The notes under the pieces were generated by a model that was given only the letters and a program-made list of their open reading frames with translations, did not search any database and was not told the DNA's origin. This document shows positions 37,078 to 48,968 of a stretch of 64,000 nt of DNA, in pieces. This DNA is from Scytalidium lignicola (Eukaryota > Ascomycota > Leotiomycetes): assembly GCA_002812745.2 (NCBI GenBank), contig NCSJ02000005.1, forward strand, positions 186,001-250,000. The letters are read 5' to 3'. The position numbers and the translations under genes are program-made. Every line of letters starts with the position of its first letter. Position 1 is the stretch's first letter.

Positions 37078-37764
37078 TTTGCACGTTGTTGAAGATAAGA
37101 CGGTCGCCAAAATTTAACCAAACGTGTAAAAACTCTCGTAAAGAAAATATTATTCAGATAAGTCAACTGTTAAATGCACTGTCACGTGACCTAGGTGTCC
37201 TAGCAGCTCTCGGTGCTGTGATGTGACAACTATTTTAGTATACATTATTATGGATATTATTTTGTCTAGAGCATCTAGTACCTAGTATCTAGTACTATTA
37301 GGTAAGAGTAGTACGAGGTTTCTTTTTGTTTTGGAAACCTAACGTACCTTAGCTAGGTATTTCCCTTGAATACCTAGTTGTGTGCTCAGTTTTAAGATCT
37401 TGAGTGGTGTGTGATATGTGATATACAATATCGAAGCTTGATATGTTACACCAACTGGCTTGTCACATGGTCCTCAAAGTCTAAAGGCCAACTTTAAGTG
37501 GAATTATCAACCACCGTTCGAACACATTAACAGATTACGCTACCTCTCATAGAGCAAACCTAACAGAGATAATTAGCAAACAAAATTAGCGTGTCTTTTT
37601 GACGAGAATGAACGTGGTTAAGCAGAAGTAAGACTTTGCCTTTCATTTGTTATATTGTTAAGCACCTACTACATAACTCTCAGTCGTTTCGCGGCTCCAG
37701 AACGTTTGCAAGCTATTACTCTTTGAAAAGCATCTAGTTCTACTCTTAGTTATATTAGGTCTCA
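37078..37764. promoter_or_regulatory. Divergent promoter with GTCACGTGAC and CTAG cluster
   Basis: The region between ARL2 (-) and the GNAT gene (+) contains the perfect 10-bp palindrome GTCACGTGAC at 37181-37190, a classic bHLH (Cbf1-type) site. It is followed by about eight CTAG-containing words (CCTAGG, TCTAGA, CCTAGT, GCTAGG and similar) up to about 37377. The cluster lies about 100 bp upstream of the ARL2 start. Which gene it controls is unknown. The first exon of the GNAT gene may lie in its right end. Confidence 0.55.
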
Positions 37765-37811
37765 ATGTCCCACTCAAGGATAGATACTGTGGAGCATCAA
37801 AAGAAACAGGT

Positions 37812-40504
37812 TTGCATTTCTGCACAAGAGGGAACTCCAAGCAGCAAAACTCCTTTGTACTTTCTCCAAAATCATTCTATCGAACAAAACTGACACGACT
37901 TAGGTGTGAAAGAACAGATCTACCACCAGAAGCTGCCAAGCTACTCTTTACTCCTCAAGACCTCCTTCGTCGTGCCTCTGGGGGTCTCTCAACTTCACGT
38001 TGGGCTCTTGATGAAGGTGCACGTCCCATCAAATCCAACGGCATGCCATCGTCCAAAGATGTCTCCTCGGACCGTAAAACTCGGGTGTTGGGTACTGGTC
38101 TCTCCGGCTCACGGTGGGCTCAGACTACACCATACGCAATGAAACCCCAGCCAAAACCAACCACAGTATCTCTTCTCCCTCCTCACCTTCAGGTGCATAG
38201 TTCGATTTCTCCACAGAAGCCATCTGCAGTTGCCACGTCCTCTCTTACCTACAACCAAAACAGTTCTCCGGTATCTTCAAACGGAGCTGGAGGTGTGAGC
38301 CTGTCGAGACAAGACGTCAATGCTGCAGTACGCCATGCTGAGACTGCAGTATTTAACGTTGGCCAAATAAAAAGTCACAGCACAAACCAAGATGTAGAAC
38401 AGGCGACATTTTCAAGAGACAAACAGAACGCGTGCTCAACAGTATTNAAAAAAGGCTCATCCAAAGCCCATTTTGATCAATTCATCTGACGAGTATTTCA
38501 AACTGATAGGTTTGAGAATGGCCGGTGGTCGGATTGTTTCATCTTCACCAACACAGAATGCAGAAATTCCACAGCACTTAACAGATGACAATGCATGGGG
38601 AAAACAAGGAACTGGTTCAAGCTCAAAAGGTCATTCTCTAAAGGATATGGGCCCTGCAGCAACCGTCAATCAAGAGGACATTCCTATTGCTCGACAAAAT
38701 AATCATAATCCCTTGTTTGATAACCAACAAGTCAATAACGCCTCCACTCATATACAGCAGAGTGCTCAAAGCAAGCAGGTAACCACCAATCACCCCAAGG
38801 GCACCGATCAAATCTGGACAGGCTCTCCGACTTCTTTGAAAACCGACGGTGCCAAAAGTATCTCCAAGGGTGGACAGCAACTCACCTTAACTCAGCTGGG
38901 CACAACTACTCATGACAATCTTAATACAAAGAAAACTGATTCGCTCCCTCCCCACCTAGCAGTTCTTTCTCAGAAACAAATCAAAGATCAGCCCCACCTC
39001 GGAGTCATAACCAACAAGAACGAGCATGGGCAAGGACAGTCAACCAAAGAACTCACTCCTATCCGTCGTCAATTATCTGCTGCTTCTCAGTGGAATGCTA
39101 AAGACGAACAATCTCCACAGGTTCTCACCCCAAATAATGAGAGGCCTTGGAACATTCGTAGCCAGTCAAGCAGAGATAGGAGTGCATTTGATTTGAGTGA
39201 GAGTCTGAATTTTGATGACAATATTGGAGAAACAGGCATTCTGCAGAATTCAAAAGAGGTAGTGCGAGCGAATCAAGGTAGAGATCCAAATATCGAACTT
39301 AATTGGGGTGATACTGGCCTACCAGCCCCTCTAGAATGCGAGCGTTGGCTTGATACGAGTTATATTCCTGATTATATCTATGAATGGGCTGAGGATGTGT
39401 CTAATTGGCCAGGTTGTGGAGTTTTTGACATGTCTGCAGAAGGGTTTCAATTTGGTACGGCTGTAATTGACACTGATGGAACGCTTATGGCTCACCCAAA
39501 AGAACCACACACAATCCCAGGTAGGCTAGCCTGCTTCATATCGTGGGAAACAGTTTAATCCTGTTTTCTCTCAGTGAGACTTTAGCTGACATCTTCTAGA
39601 TCTTGCTCATTCTGAGAATGAAGTAAAGCAGCTTACTCAGACATCAGAGCTAGAAGCCTGCAGCACGACTCGAAAGAAGGAAAGACGCCGGAACAAAGCC
39701 TATAGAGCAATGCAGTCAGAGTGGGAACGTCAACTAGATATTCTAAATGCTCCGCCGGAGCCCCATCCATTTGCTCCTGCTATAGATATCTATCTAAGAC
39801 CAGCAACTAATAGTGATATCACTGGAATCACGGATATTTACAACTTTTATGTTACCAATTCGCATATTTTAGAGGACCAAACTGTAGTACAGGAAAATGA
39901 CATTAAGGTTCTTCTTCAGAGTTGCCAGGAAGACAATTTTCCAATCATTGTTGCTGTCAAGGGTAGCCCACCACCTAACAAGAAAGCCAAATTCAGTCCA
40001 GGATACAACGTTCAGCATGTACTCTATCCGCTGCAACCTGAGCAAATCATCGGGTTTGCATTTTCCGAACCCTATAGTTGTGGCATAACTGGTGCGCGAA
40101 ATGGTCGCTCCCGGTATACTGCTCGTCTACATCTCTTCACCCATCATCAGTTTACACGAAAAGGTGTCGGCCGCAGCCTAATGGACCGCCTCCTTCAGAT
40201 CATGACGGCTGGATACGCAGCCAGAGATGGGTATTCGTGGATTAACCCGGAGAATCGTTCAACTTACATGACTGGAGGTGTGGGTAGGTGTCACCAGATG
40301 CTTATCGAGCTGCCTTGCTTGAAGAAAGATGACCCAAATTATAGATGGGTTAAGGCCTTCCTTCAAAAATTCTATTTCAGAGAAGAGGCCAAACTTATCT
40401 CTGTTGCACGAAGTCCTATCCACAAGGGGGTAGCCAACTGGCTTGATATCGCCATCTTTCAGTGCGAGGCTATGCACGGCGATGAGTTCGATCCTTATAT
40501 ATAG
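37812..40504 (+). CDS. GNAT-domain protein with long disordered N terminus (start unresolved)
   Basis: About 870 residues can be read from 37812, with an intron at 39521-39599 (GTAGGC donor, TCTAG acceptor). The frame needs removal of the N at 38447. Residues 1 to about 570 are low complexity. They carry related short motifs, LSTSRWALDEG, LSGSRWAQ and LSAASQWN. A conserved WLDTSYIPDYIYEWAED block and a basic stretch (RKKERRRNKAYRAM) follow. The C terminus has a Gcn5-related acetyltransferase domain: LRPATNSDITGITDIYNFYV and the acetyl-CoA motif RKGVGRSLMDRL. The substrate is unknown. No ATG lies in frame before 38041. The ATG at 37765 is in another frame and would need either a 35-nt intron or a one-base error; an ATG at 37608 with a GTAAGA donor is also possible. 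Confidence 0.7.
38447..38447. other. Spurious N in GNAT gene
   Basis: The N precedes a run of six A. Deleting it joins two frames that otherwise end and begin here, and gives a single frame of about 1.7 kb. Confidence 0.88.
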
Positions 40505-41174
40505 TGTTTGTATCGGCGAAGATACAGTTATACGCTCAAGTTTCCACCTACTTTGAAGGACCGGATTATGATATGCACCTATCCGTACGTGGACAATATG
40601 AGTCGATCATCTCTATCTATCGGGGATTTTCAAACTTGAAATTAGGTCTTCCATTGACCAATGAATTACACAAATACGATACGTAGACACAATAGCACTG
40701 GGTCTTCCAACATCTCTGGGTTTCTTTCACTGGTATTTCCTTTTTATTCCAACGCCTAACTCTAATTCAACCTCTTTTAGTTGGTTCAGCATGAAATGCT
40801 TTCCAGCAACACTAGTTTGTAACATTTTCAAACAGGGAATATGGAGTGAGCTTTACTTCCTGATCCTTGGGAACTCTGCTAGGCTAGTTTTCAGGACATG
40901 CTGTACTGGTAGTAAATTGCCTCGCTGCAATTACAAGCTTAGAATATATTTGATTTGAAACTTCTTGCACCTTAAAGGGTGAATAATTCCACAGGTGATG
41001 TACCCTTACGTACTTGTCCAGGGGAAGATCAAGCTAAATCTTTTACGGCGAAAGATAAAATATTCTGCCGCCAAAATTAAGGCGGTCAAGGAAATTGATT
41101 TCAACCTTCACCACCACTAGCAAAATATTTACATGTAGAGCCCCGAATTTACGTTTGTCTTAATTGATCACAAG
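40505..41174. other. Intergenic region
   Basis: About 0.67 kb between the GNAT gene stop and the DRS1 start, both plus strand. Expected to contain a 3' end and the DRS1 promoter. No other gene seen. Confidence 0.6.
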
Positions 41175-43643
41175 ATGGCGCCACAGAAGNAAAAAGTCCG
41201 TAGAAGATGATTTTATTCTAACAATTTCTGATAACGAGGAGGACTCCGTACCAAATTATGACGAAGAGCTTCCTGGATCCCCTCCAAGCAAGAAACGCAA
41301 GAGGCAGACACAGGATTCTAACGAGAAATCAACAAAGAAATCAAAGAAACAAAAGAAATCAGATGTTAATGGAGCAGAGAATCCTACCGAAGGTATCTGG
41401 GGCGCAAAAGATGAGGACGATGGAGCAATGGATTCGGATTTTGAGTTTGCTATAGATACCGTCGATATTGGGCTTGAAGAATTTGATGGTTGGGGATTCG
41501 AGGGCGCGAAGGCTGCATTAGATAACAAAAGCAGTGGAGATAAGAAGGCTGTTGACATTGATGAAATAATAGCCCGAAGAAGAGAGAAGCTTGCGGCCAA
41601 AAAAAGGGACCAAGAAAGCCCAGACAGAGGATGAATCAAATGACTCGGACAAAGAACAGAAAGAAGACAATAGCGACGATGAGAATAGGGAGGAAAATAA
41701 TGTTAACCTTGATGCTGAACTCGAGAGCTCAGGGGACGAGTTTATGGCAGAGGATGGCTTTGGAATGGGAGTAGCATCGGATGAAGAGGAGTCTGGTGCT
41801 GAAGATCAAGATCAATCTGAAGAAGGTGGAGAGCATACAGCGGAGGATTCTGACGACGATTCGGTTGCCTCTCCTGCACCTCATCCCGACGATTTAAGGG
41901 CTGACGAATCGAGTGATGAAGAAGAGAATGAAGAAGACTCAGAAGAATTAGCCCGTGAAAAGGCCTTCTTCGCACCAGAAGAAAAACTTGCTAAGGGAGC
42001 TAAAGCTGCTGTACCAAATACGTTCCAAAGCATGTCACTATCACGACCTATTCTTCGGGGCCTCGCCGCTGTTGGTTTCTCGCAGCCCACTCCCATTCAA
42101 GCAAAAACTATCCCTGTAGCTCTCTTGGGGAAAGATGTTGTTGGTGGAGCTGTCACTGGTTCAGGAAAGACTGCTGCCTTCATCGTTCCCATCCTCGAAC
42201 GTCTGTTGTATAGACCGAAGAAGGTGCCAACTAGTAGAGTTGCCATTCTTATGCCAACTCGTGAATTAGCTATCCAGTGTCACGCCGTAGCTACAAAACT
42301 TGCGAGTCACACCGATATTAAATTCTGTCTGGCAGTTGGAGGTCTTAGCCTTAAATTGCAGGAAGCTGAACTTCGTTTACGTCCGGACGTCATCATTGCA
42401 ACTCCTGGTCGTTTCATTGACCATATGCGAAACTCAGCCAGCTTCACCGTTGATACCATTGAGATTCTAGTCCTTGACGAAGCTGATCGAATGCTTGAGG
42501 CCGGTTTCGCGGACGAGCTCAACGAGATTCTCACCACGATTCCGAAATCAAGACAGACAATGTTATTCTCAGCTACAATGACTTCATCGGTAGATAACTT
42601 AATTCGTGTTGGTCTTAATCGACCAGTGAGACTGCTTGTTGATTCGCAGAAATCGACTGCAGGCACTCTAGTACAAGAATTTATTCGTCTACGACCTGGT
42701 CGGGAAGGTAAACGAATGGGTTATTTGCTATATCTTTGTAAGAATGTGTACACCGACAGAGTTATAATATTCTTCCGGCAGAAGAAAGAAGCTCACAGAG
42801 CTCGAGTAATTTTTGGCCTTTCTGGGCTCAAGTCTGCAGAGCTACATGGTAGTATGAGTCAAGAACAAGTGAGTTTCCTACCAATCCCGATACCAAGAAT
42901 CAAACTAACAATTCCAGCGTATTGCAAGCGTTGAAGCTTTCCGAGATGGCAAAGTACCATTCTTGCTAGCTACTGATTTGGCTTCTCGAGGTCTAGATAT
43001 CAAAGGTGTCGACACTGTCATCAACTATGAGGCACCACAATCACACGATATCTACCTGCATAGGGTCGGTCGTACTGCACGTGCTGGTAGATCAGGTCGG
43101 GCATGCACAATAGCAGCTGAACCAGACAGAAAAGTGGTGAAGGCAGCTGTCAAGGCCGGCCGTGTACAAGGGGCGAAGATTGTCAGCCGAGTTGTGGAAG
43201 TGGCCGAGGCAGATAAGTGGGCGGGAAAGGTTGTAGAAATGGAGGATGAAATTGAAGAGATCCTCAAGGATGAAAAGGAGGAGAAGGCGCTTGCCCAGGT
43301 TGAGATGCAGGTTAGAAAAGGAGAGAACTTCATAGCACACGAAGATGAGATTAAGGGCAGGCCGAAGAGAACATGGTTCGAGAGTGAGCAGGAAAAAAAG
43401 AAGGCGAGGAAAATGGGGACGGCCGAACTAAATGGAATTGACAGTGTCTTGAAGAAGAAGCCTGGCAAATTGAGCAACAAAGACAAGAAGAAATTGGACG
43501 ACCGAGATGTGAGGGCTGAAGGCAAGGTTTGGAAGAAAGGAAAGGCGGAGCGCGAAGGAAAGGGAGCATTATTGCACCAAAAAGGCAAAAAGACCTCGAC
43601 ATCGAAAAAGATTGCCAAGGGAAAACCTAGTAGAAGGCGGTAG
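41175..43643 (+). CDS. DRS1: DEAD-box RNA helicase Drs1
   Basis: Nucleolar ATP-dependent RNA helicase needed for 27S pre-rRNA processing and 60S subunit assembly. Exons 41175-42868 and 42918-43643 (intron 49 nt); 805 residues after two frame repairs. The first 270 residues are acidic with basic patches ([13 protein letters not shown]), typical of nucleolar proteins. The helicase core shows the Q motif (FSQPTPIQ), motif I GSGKTAA near 331, [12 protein letters not shown] near 433, SAT near 465 and [15 protein letters not shown] Lys-rich C-terminal tail follows. An N at 41190 and one extra A in the run 41599-41605 break the frame; removing both yields [13 protein letters not shown] at the start and a continuous acidic region. 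ATG at 41175. Confidence 0.94.
41190..41190. other. Spurious N in DRS1 start region
   Basis: The N precedes an A run five codons after the ATG. With it, the frame stops seven codons later; without it, the frame is open into the acidic N terminus. Confidence 0.9.
41599..41605. other. Homopolymer frameshift in DRS1 (A run)
   Basis: Seven A where six keep the frame. With six, the sequence reads [17 protein letters not shown] and joins the acidic region to the helicase core. No splice signals surround it, so a one-base overcall is the simplest reading. Confidence 0.85.
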
Positions 43644-44481
43644 TCGATGTGAAGGACTCGTCAATTACATTTGTATTTACACAAGCAGCATCTTACGTGG
43701 CGTTAAGCATTTGGAGGAACAAGTTCTATGTAAATGAGCGGATATCCCAGTTTCCATATTTAAGGGAGCTAGATTTCTTCTATCTTTCGGATTATCTCCC
43801 CTTTCAGGCAAGTCACGAACTAGCTTAATTGTGAATGCCTGTTGCCGGTGAATTTCATCATTCAACCTACCGGTAAAATAAGTAATAGGTTTATAAAAGG
43901 GTGTAAGAAGTTATTTCATACGTAGCCTTTGCACTAGCACGTTCTGTACTGTATTGGTGTTGTCGAACGAGCAGGATGTACGGTAACAGTGTGCATTTAG
44001 CCCGCCACTCTACAAGATCGATTAAGGAATAACGCCGGCGCTCGAAGTTACTGTAGTCCTTCAGTCCCTATTCAACTCAGTATCATTTGAAGTGTGCCCG
44101 TGTGGTCTAAAATAATGGGGGTATGAACTGGTTTCCTCATGGAATGAGGGTTTTCTAAATTTTATCATGGAGATACAGGTCGATAACAGATCGGAAATTT
44201 AAAATACAAAATAACGTCGGCAAGTCCGAACTAATAAAACAAAACTTCGTTCAAATTCAAATGCCGCGGCCGCTAATGAATTATATTATAACTGTTATAA
44301 ATGATGAAACAATTATCACTAAGCACGTCGCCTCTCCCTAATCTACTGAGGTAGGTTTAAATAACCCCACCTTTCAAGTTTTGTGTGTCTGATTTCGAGC
44401 ATAAATTTGAACTTTTTATATAATAACTCCCGTCATTATTCCAATATTTTCAAATCTTTCAACGCTGCAAAACCTAGAACG
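43644..44481. other. Intergenic region
   Basis: About 0.84 kb between DRS1 and the flavin-reductase-like gene. One TACCGGTA palindrome lies at 43868-43875. The frame of the next gene is open upstream to about 44383 but lacks an ATG there. No further gene. Confidence 0.6.
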
Positions 44482-45423
44482 ATGTCCCACCTGACTCAGG
44501 CGGGTATTGAGAAATTGATAAACCGCAATCCGCACGGAGATTTTAAGAAAGTCGAAGCAGGTCGAGAACCATGGGACAGCAATCTCAGTTTCAACCTAAA
44601 ACAAACCAAAGATCCTAATTGGAAATTCGGCGATGGCGCCAATGATGGCGGAGAGTCACTGAAGAAAGAACACGTTGAAATCGATCCTTACGCAGAAGGT
44701 CGCTCTTCTGTATCGAATTATAAGTTGCTGATATCTGGAATCATCCCGCGACCAATTGGATTTGTCAGCACAAGATCAAAAGATGGAAGCAGTACCAATC
44801 TGGCCCCCTTTTCATACTTTCAGGTTATCAATCATGATCCGCCATTGTTCATCCTTGGGATAGCAGGAGGGTTTGATCATGCAAAGGATACTCTGAAAAA
44901 TCTAAAAGAGACTGAGGAATGTACTTTGAACATCATTTCAGAGCATTATATCGAAGCTGCTAACGCTGCTTCAATTAATACTCCATATGGAGTGAGTGAG
45001 TGGAGTATCAGTGGTCTCACACCTGCTCCTTCTACCACTGTGAAGGCAAGCCGCGTCAAGGAGGCTATTTTCTCCGTTGAAGGGAAGGTAGAAAGTACGA
45101 GAGAATTCGAGAGTCGAGCCAAGCCGGGGAAGAAGACCGGCGTGCTCGTAACCATTGAAGGCACAAGGTTCTGGGTACGAGAAGATGCGCTCAACGAACA
45201 GCAAGACAAGATTGACCCAGCGGTAAGTCTTTCAAAGACTCTCTGGTATATAGTATATGAATTCTAAATCCTTCTTCAGGTTCTCAAACCCATGAGTAGA
45301 CTCGGTGGCATTACATACGGACGAGTGAGTGAAGGGATGGAACTTACACGACCAGACTTTGAAGAGGCGTCCAACTCAGGGAAAATAGATGAGCTTATTA
45401 ACCATAAGGTAGCGGGACAATGA
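44482..45423 (+). CDS. Flavin-reductase-like FMN-binding split-barrel protein
   Basis: Exons 44482-45222 and 45280-45423; 294 residues. The middle has the flavin-reductase-like pattern YKLLISGIIPRPIGFVSTRS, then NLAPFSYFQVINHDPPLFI, which bind FMN in this fold. Proteins like this are common in fungi and bacteria and are annotated as conserved flavoprotein oxygenases; the substrate is not known. The C-terminal exon gives LKPMSRLGGITYGRVSEG, also typical. The start at 44482 (MSHLTQAGIEKLINRNPHGDF) looks right because the first residues are conserved-like and no earlier ATG is in frame. The intron has a GTAAGT donor and TTCAG acceptor. There is no obvious link to its neighbours. Confidence 0.85.
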
Positions 45424-46126
45424 TTACTTTTGGATTCGTCTTGTATGCTCATGAATCACATAGACTTCGAAGATCTAGCACGTTTGTGGAATGCGACGGT
45501 TTTTATATTACGGGTTGCATCCTATGTCAATCTAGGATGGCTGGGTAATAAAAGAACATAATCAATTTAGAGCAATCTGTATTAGAATAATAGAATAGCT
45601 CTGCGATAATCTAAAAAACCCCGGTGTGTAACTGTGGTCATAGCCAGCTTTAAATACTCTTAATTAACTTGCTTTGGAAGTTTGGTAATTGGAAGTGCAA
45701 TAGACAAATTTCTCATTACAATAGTCAATATTTCCAGGACCACTTCTTTGGTATCTTACTCTACAACCCCACTACAGTGTGCAGGTGAAAGCGTATGTTG
45801 AGAGATCATAACGGCCCACGGCTACTGTGAGATCTACCCATTCGGTGAGCCTGGAAATGTGACAGTACTGCAACTACTCGAAATGCCTCGGCTCATCAAT
45901 TAAAAACGGTTGTCCGGGACGCTTACCCCACACTTAGCTTGCCGTAATGGTACGTAAGTACGAAAGTACAGTACAGACGTAATCTATGCCTAATTACTGA
46001 AACCTCGGATTAGAAGCTCTAGACTCGGGTTTAAAATAAATAGCTACGTTAATTAGTACAGTAGTCGCCAATTCTACATTTCCCAAAAGTTGCCGACTTT
46101 TTTCATACATAAAAAGGTCTTTAACA
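45424..46126. promoter_or_regulatory. Intergenic region with GTAC cluster
   Basis: About 0.7 kb upstream of the SDR gene. Four GTAC words lie within 45950-45974, about 150-180 bp before the SDR ATG. The rest is AT-rich and unremarkable. Confidence 0.4.
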
Positions 46127-47133
46127 ATGTCTCTTAAATACGATACAGAGCTTAATGACTTTCCTTCAATCTTCTCATTAAAGGGGAAGGTCGCCGTCGT
46201 AACTGGCGGCTCTCGAGGGCTGGGACTACATGCTGCCTCTGGGTACCTCAACCTTCAGCTGCTTCCATAGCATCAAGCAGACATGCTAACATTCAATTGA
46301 TAGCCTCCTACAAGCCGGCTGCTCAAAGGTCTACATAACATCTCGAAAAGCAGCAGCATGCGACGCAGCGGTTAAAGCACTTAATGCGCTCCCCAATCTC
46401 GCCCCAGGCGCACATGCCATTTCCGTTCCCGCAGACAGCTCCAAGTTCAGCGATGTAGAACGCTTAGTTAAAGAGGTTTCAAAGACTACAGATCATGTCG
46501 ATATCTTACTTGCCAATGCCGGCGCCACATGGGGTGAATCTTTCGATACCCATCCTGACAGCGCGTTTGCAAAGGTGATGGATTTGAATGTCAAGAGTGT
46601 TTTTAACACGGTTCGACTGTAAGTTAAATTATCATCATGAGTAATATTTTCCTTGTCTAATAGCCGTGATCAGTTTTGCTCCCCTTTTACAAAAGAATGC
46701 AACTATTGAGGATCCATCCAGGGTCATTATCACTGCATCCGTTGCCGGTCTTGGGGTTGGAACTCTTGGCAAGAATGCAACATTTGGGTACTCAGCCTCG
46801 AAAGCCGCAGTTATCCACCTGGGAAGGAATCTGGCCATGGAATTGGGACCACGAGGTGTCTTGGTGAACTCTATTGCTCCTGGGTTCTTCCCTTCCAAAA
46901 TGGCTAGCGGATTGATTGAATTAACTGGTGGGGTGGAGCGTCATGCGGCAAAGAACCCCAATAGACGACTTGGAAAGCCAGAAGATATTGCAGGACTTGT
47001 CGTCTTCTTGTGTAGTAGAGCATCCTCACATATCAATGGCGATTGCATAGCTGTTGACGGTGGGGAGCACTGGAACCGTGGTAGCATGGTTATGGCGGAG
47101 GAGTCTCCATCCGATAACAAGGCAAAGTTATAG
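46127..47133 (+). CDS. Short-chain dehydrogenase/reductase
   Basis: Classical NAD(P)-dependent oxidoreductase. Exons 46127-46242, 46304-46618 and 46664-47133; 299 residues after repair of one frame break. The cofactor motif is VVTGGSRGLG near residue 25, the NAG motif is LLANAGATWG, the active-site Ser is in IITASVAG, and the catalytic Tyr and Lys are in YSASKAA. The family tail HINGDCIAVDGGEHW is present. Fungal relatives are described as rhamnolipid-biosynthesis-like 3-oxoacyl-ACP reductases, but substrate cannot be read from sequence. In the third exon the T run at 46674-46677 is one base too long; with three T the reading is RDQFAPLLQKNATIED. No neighbouring gene suggests a pathway. Confidence 0.9.
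46674..46677. other. Homopolymer frameshift in SDR gene (T run)
   Basis: Four T directly after the second intron. With three, the spliced frame (RDQFAPLLQK) continues into the conserved part, and the total coding length becomes a multiple of three. An alternative splice choice that fixes the frame was not found. Confidence 0.75.
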
Positions 47134-47216
47134 ACATCTGGGATGTTATACTCGGCAGAGAATAATAATCACTTGAATGAGATTTCGTTGCACCATATGT
47201 GTTATATCGTCATTCA

Positions 47217-48718
47217 TTATCTTTTTCTTGCGACCCAGAAGCTAGCCCTATATGTATTCTGCATCATGCTTTCGAGATTTTGGATGTATGGTGCTGTAAT
47301 CCCTGATACCCTTTTTTCTATATCAAATCCCATTTTTTCTATCAATGCTACAACCTCGTCATCTGTTAGTTCTACACTACCCGGCTCTGCAATTCCTGAG
47401 GCGTATTATTAGCAGCAGCTTTAAATGCGAATAATGGCCTATTTACCTGTATTATGAGGATCAGGAGTAGCATCTGTACCCTTGCCGTGTGTTCCAGGTG
47501 CATTGTTCTCAAAATGCCAAAGAAGCGGTCCCATATTAATCAGCAACCCACCGGGTTTCAAGCATTTCATTATTACCTCAAAATACCGAATAATATTCGG
47601 CGCAGTATCCAGGAAGAAGACCGTAGCAATAGCATCGAACATGGACTCGTGATTTTTATCTTCATAGAGAAGCAAGAAATCCGATGCACTCATGCTCATT
47701 TGTCCTGGTGGATATTCCCCCTTAATTTCACCAGCTAGCGTCCCAGGATGCACATCTGGAACTTTAAAAGATTCCAGGTGATTTGAGCGGTTCTTGAGGT
47801 TTGAGAATGAGTGGATCCAAGGATATATAGTATGTTCTTGGACTTTAGGACAGTGGTTCAGGATATATGAACTGGCAAGTAATTGATGATAACTTATTTC
47901 ATTACCCTCCACGTCAAATCCTTCGCTGCTGAGATCAAAAACAAGGCGACCAAGTCCTGCTCCGGGAACTAAGACCTTCAATTGTGGTGTTGAAGAAGGT
48001 CGTCGTGCACGCTCATCTTTCAAAGCTTGTATGACAGGGCCGTAGCATATATTTCTTTCAGCGGCTCCCCCTTCGGACCAATCGCGGTAGAATTGCCGTA
48101 TTGTGCTTCGGGCCTTTTCCATATCGCTGGAAGTGGCTGTACCTCGCCAGTCATTAGGGTCTTTCTCTTCACCATTTTTACCCTTTGGTCGGATCGGTAA
48201 TCCAAATGAGTGAAGTCCACAGTGGAGTATCGCATGTGCTAACTCCGCATTTTTGTCGATGGCATCATCGACGGCATTGAGGGTATCGAGATATGAGAAC
48301 GGTGGTGCTGCAAGAAGTTCCCAGTGGGGCCTTGGTAGTGCATAAAATGATTGCCTTCTTAAATGAGTGGTGTTATATTTTGCAACTTTAGAATATTGAC
48401 TGAATAACATATTTAGCGTGTCCTTTCCCATAAAATGGAAAGAGAAATAGAAAAGTCAAAAATGTTGAAAAGGTGATAAAACAACAAAATGAAGAAAAAT
48501 AGTAACGACTATAAAATATTACAAAAAGTAAATTCAATACCAAGGATAACCTATTAGGTTGATGACTTGGTCACAAAAATATACGTTGTGAACTTTGGAT
48601 GATGAGTTGAGAATCATCCAAAAGACAAGACTTACAAGAATGAATCTAATGCCGCAAACAGGACTCTTTCCTCGTCTTCATTTTCGAATTCATTGCCATC
48701 CCATTCAGTCTCTGACAT
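47217..48718 (-). CDS. N2227-like methyltransferase (carnosine N-methyltransferase family)
   Basis: S-adenosylmethionine-dependent methyltransferase of the N2227 family; the animal member CARNMT1 methylates carnosine and a histidine in some proteins. Fungi lack carnosine, so the substrate here is likely different (inference). Exons 48718-48636, 48399-47447 and 47395-47217; 404 residues. The family signatures are clear: YNTTHLRRQSFYALPRPHWELLA, the SAM-binding VLVPGAGLGRL near residue 171, EGNEISYHQL, VFFLDTAPNI and GGLLINMGPLLWHF. Exon 1 (MSETEWDGNEFENEDEERV) precedes a 236-nt intron rich in A; the ATG at 48431 inside that intron is an alternative but leaves a less family-like start. Shares a 250-bp promoter with poly(A) polymerase. 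Confidence 0.9.
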
Positions 48719-48968
48719 ATCTATACAATTTGGAATACCTAAACACGTAAAACCCAAAACCTTCTATAACACTCCGGTGACAGTGAGTTAAACCGTAGTT
48801 AGATGTGCTTCTTAGCCGATACTTGGACAAGGCTGAACATGCTGAGTAATCAACGCTCTCAAATGTGCCGCTTGACAGGGTTGTCAATACATCTCCGCGT
48901 TACAACCACGACTTCACTTTTCTAGCATCACGACAAACTGAGTTGCATCCTTGAATCTGCCTTCAGCC
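48719..48968. promoter_or_regulatory. Shared divergent promoter, N2227-like / poly(A) polymerase
   Basis: Only 250 bp separates the two start codons. I see no recognisable binding site or TATA box; CT-rich stretches near 48740-48780 are the only notable feature. Confidence 0.4.

Noticed and set aside
41175..43643. DRS1 as a broken pseudogene
   Set aside because: Both frame breaks are at homopolymers, all helicase motifs are intact, and the repaired frame is full length. These are sequence errors.
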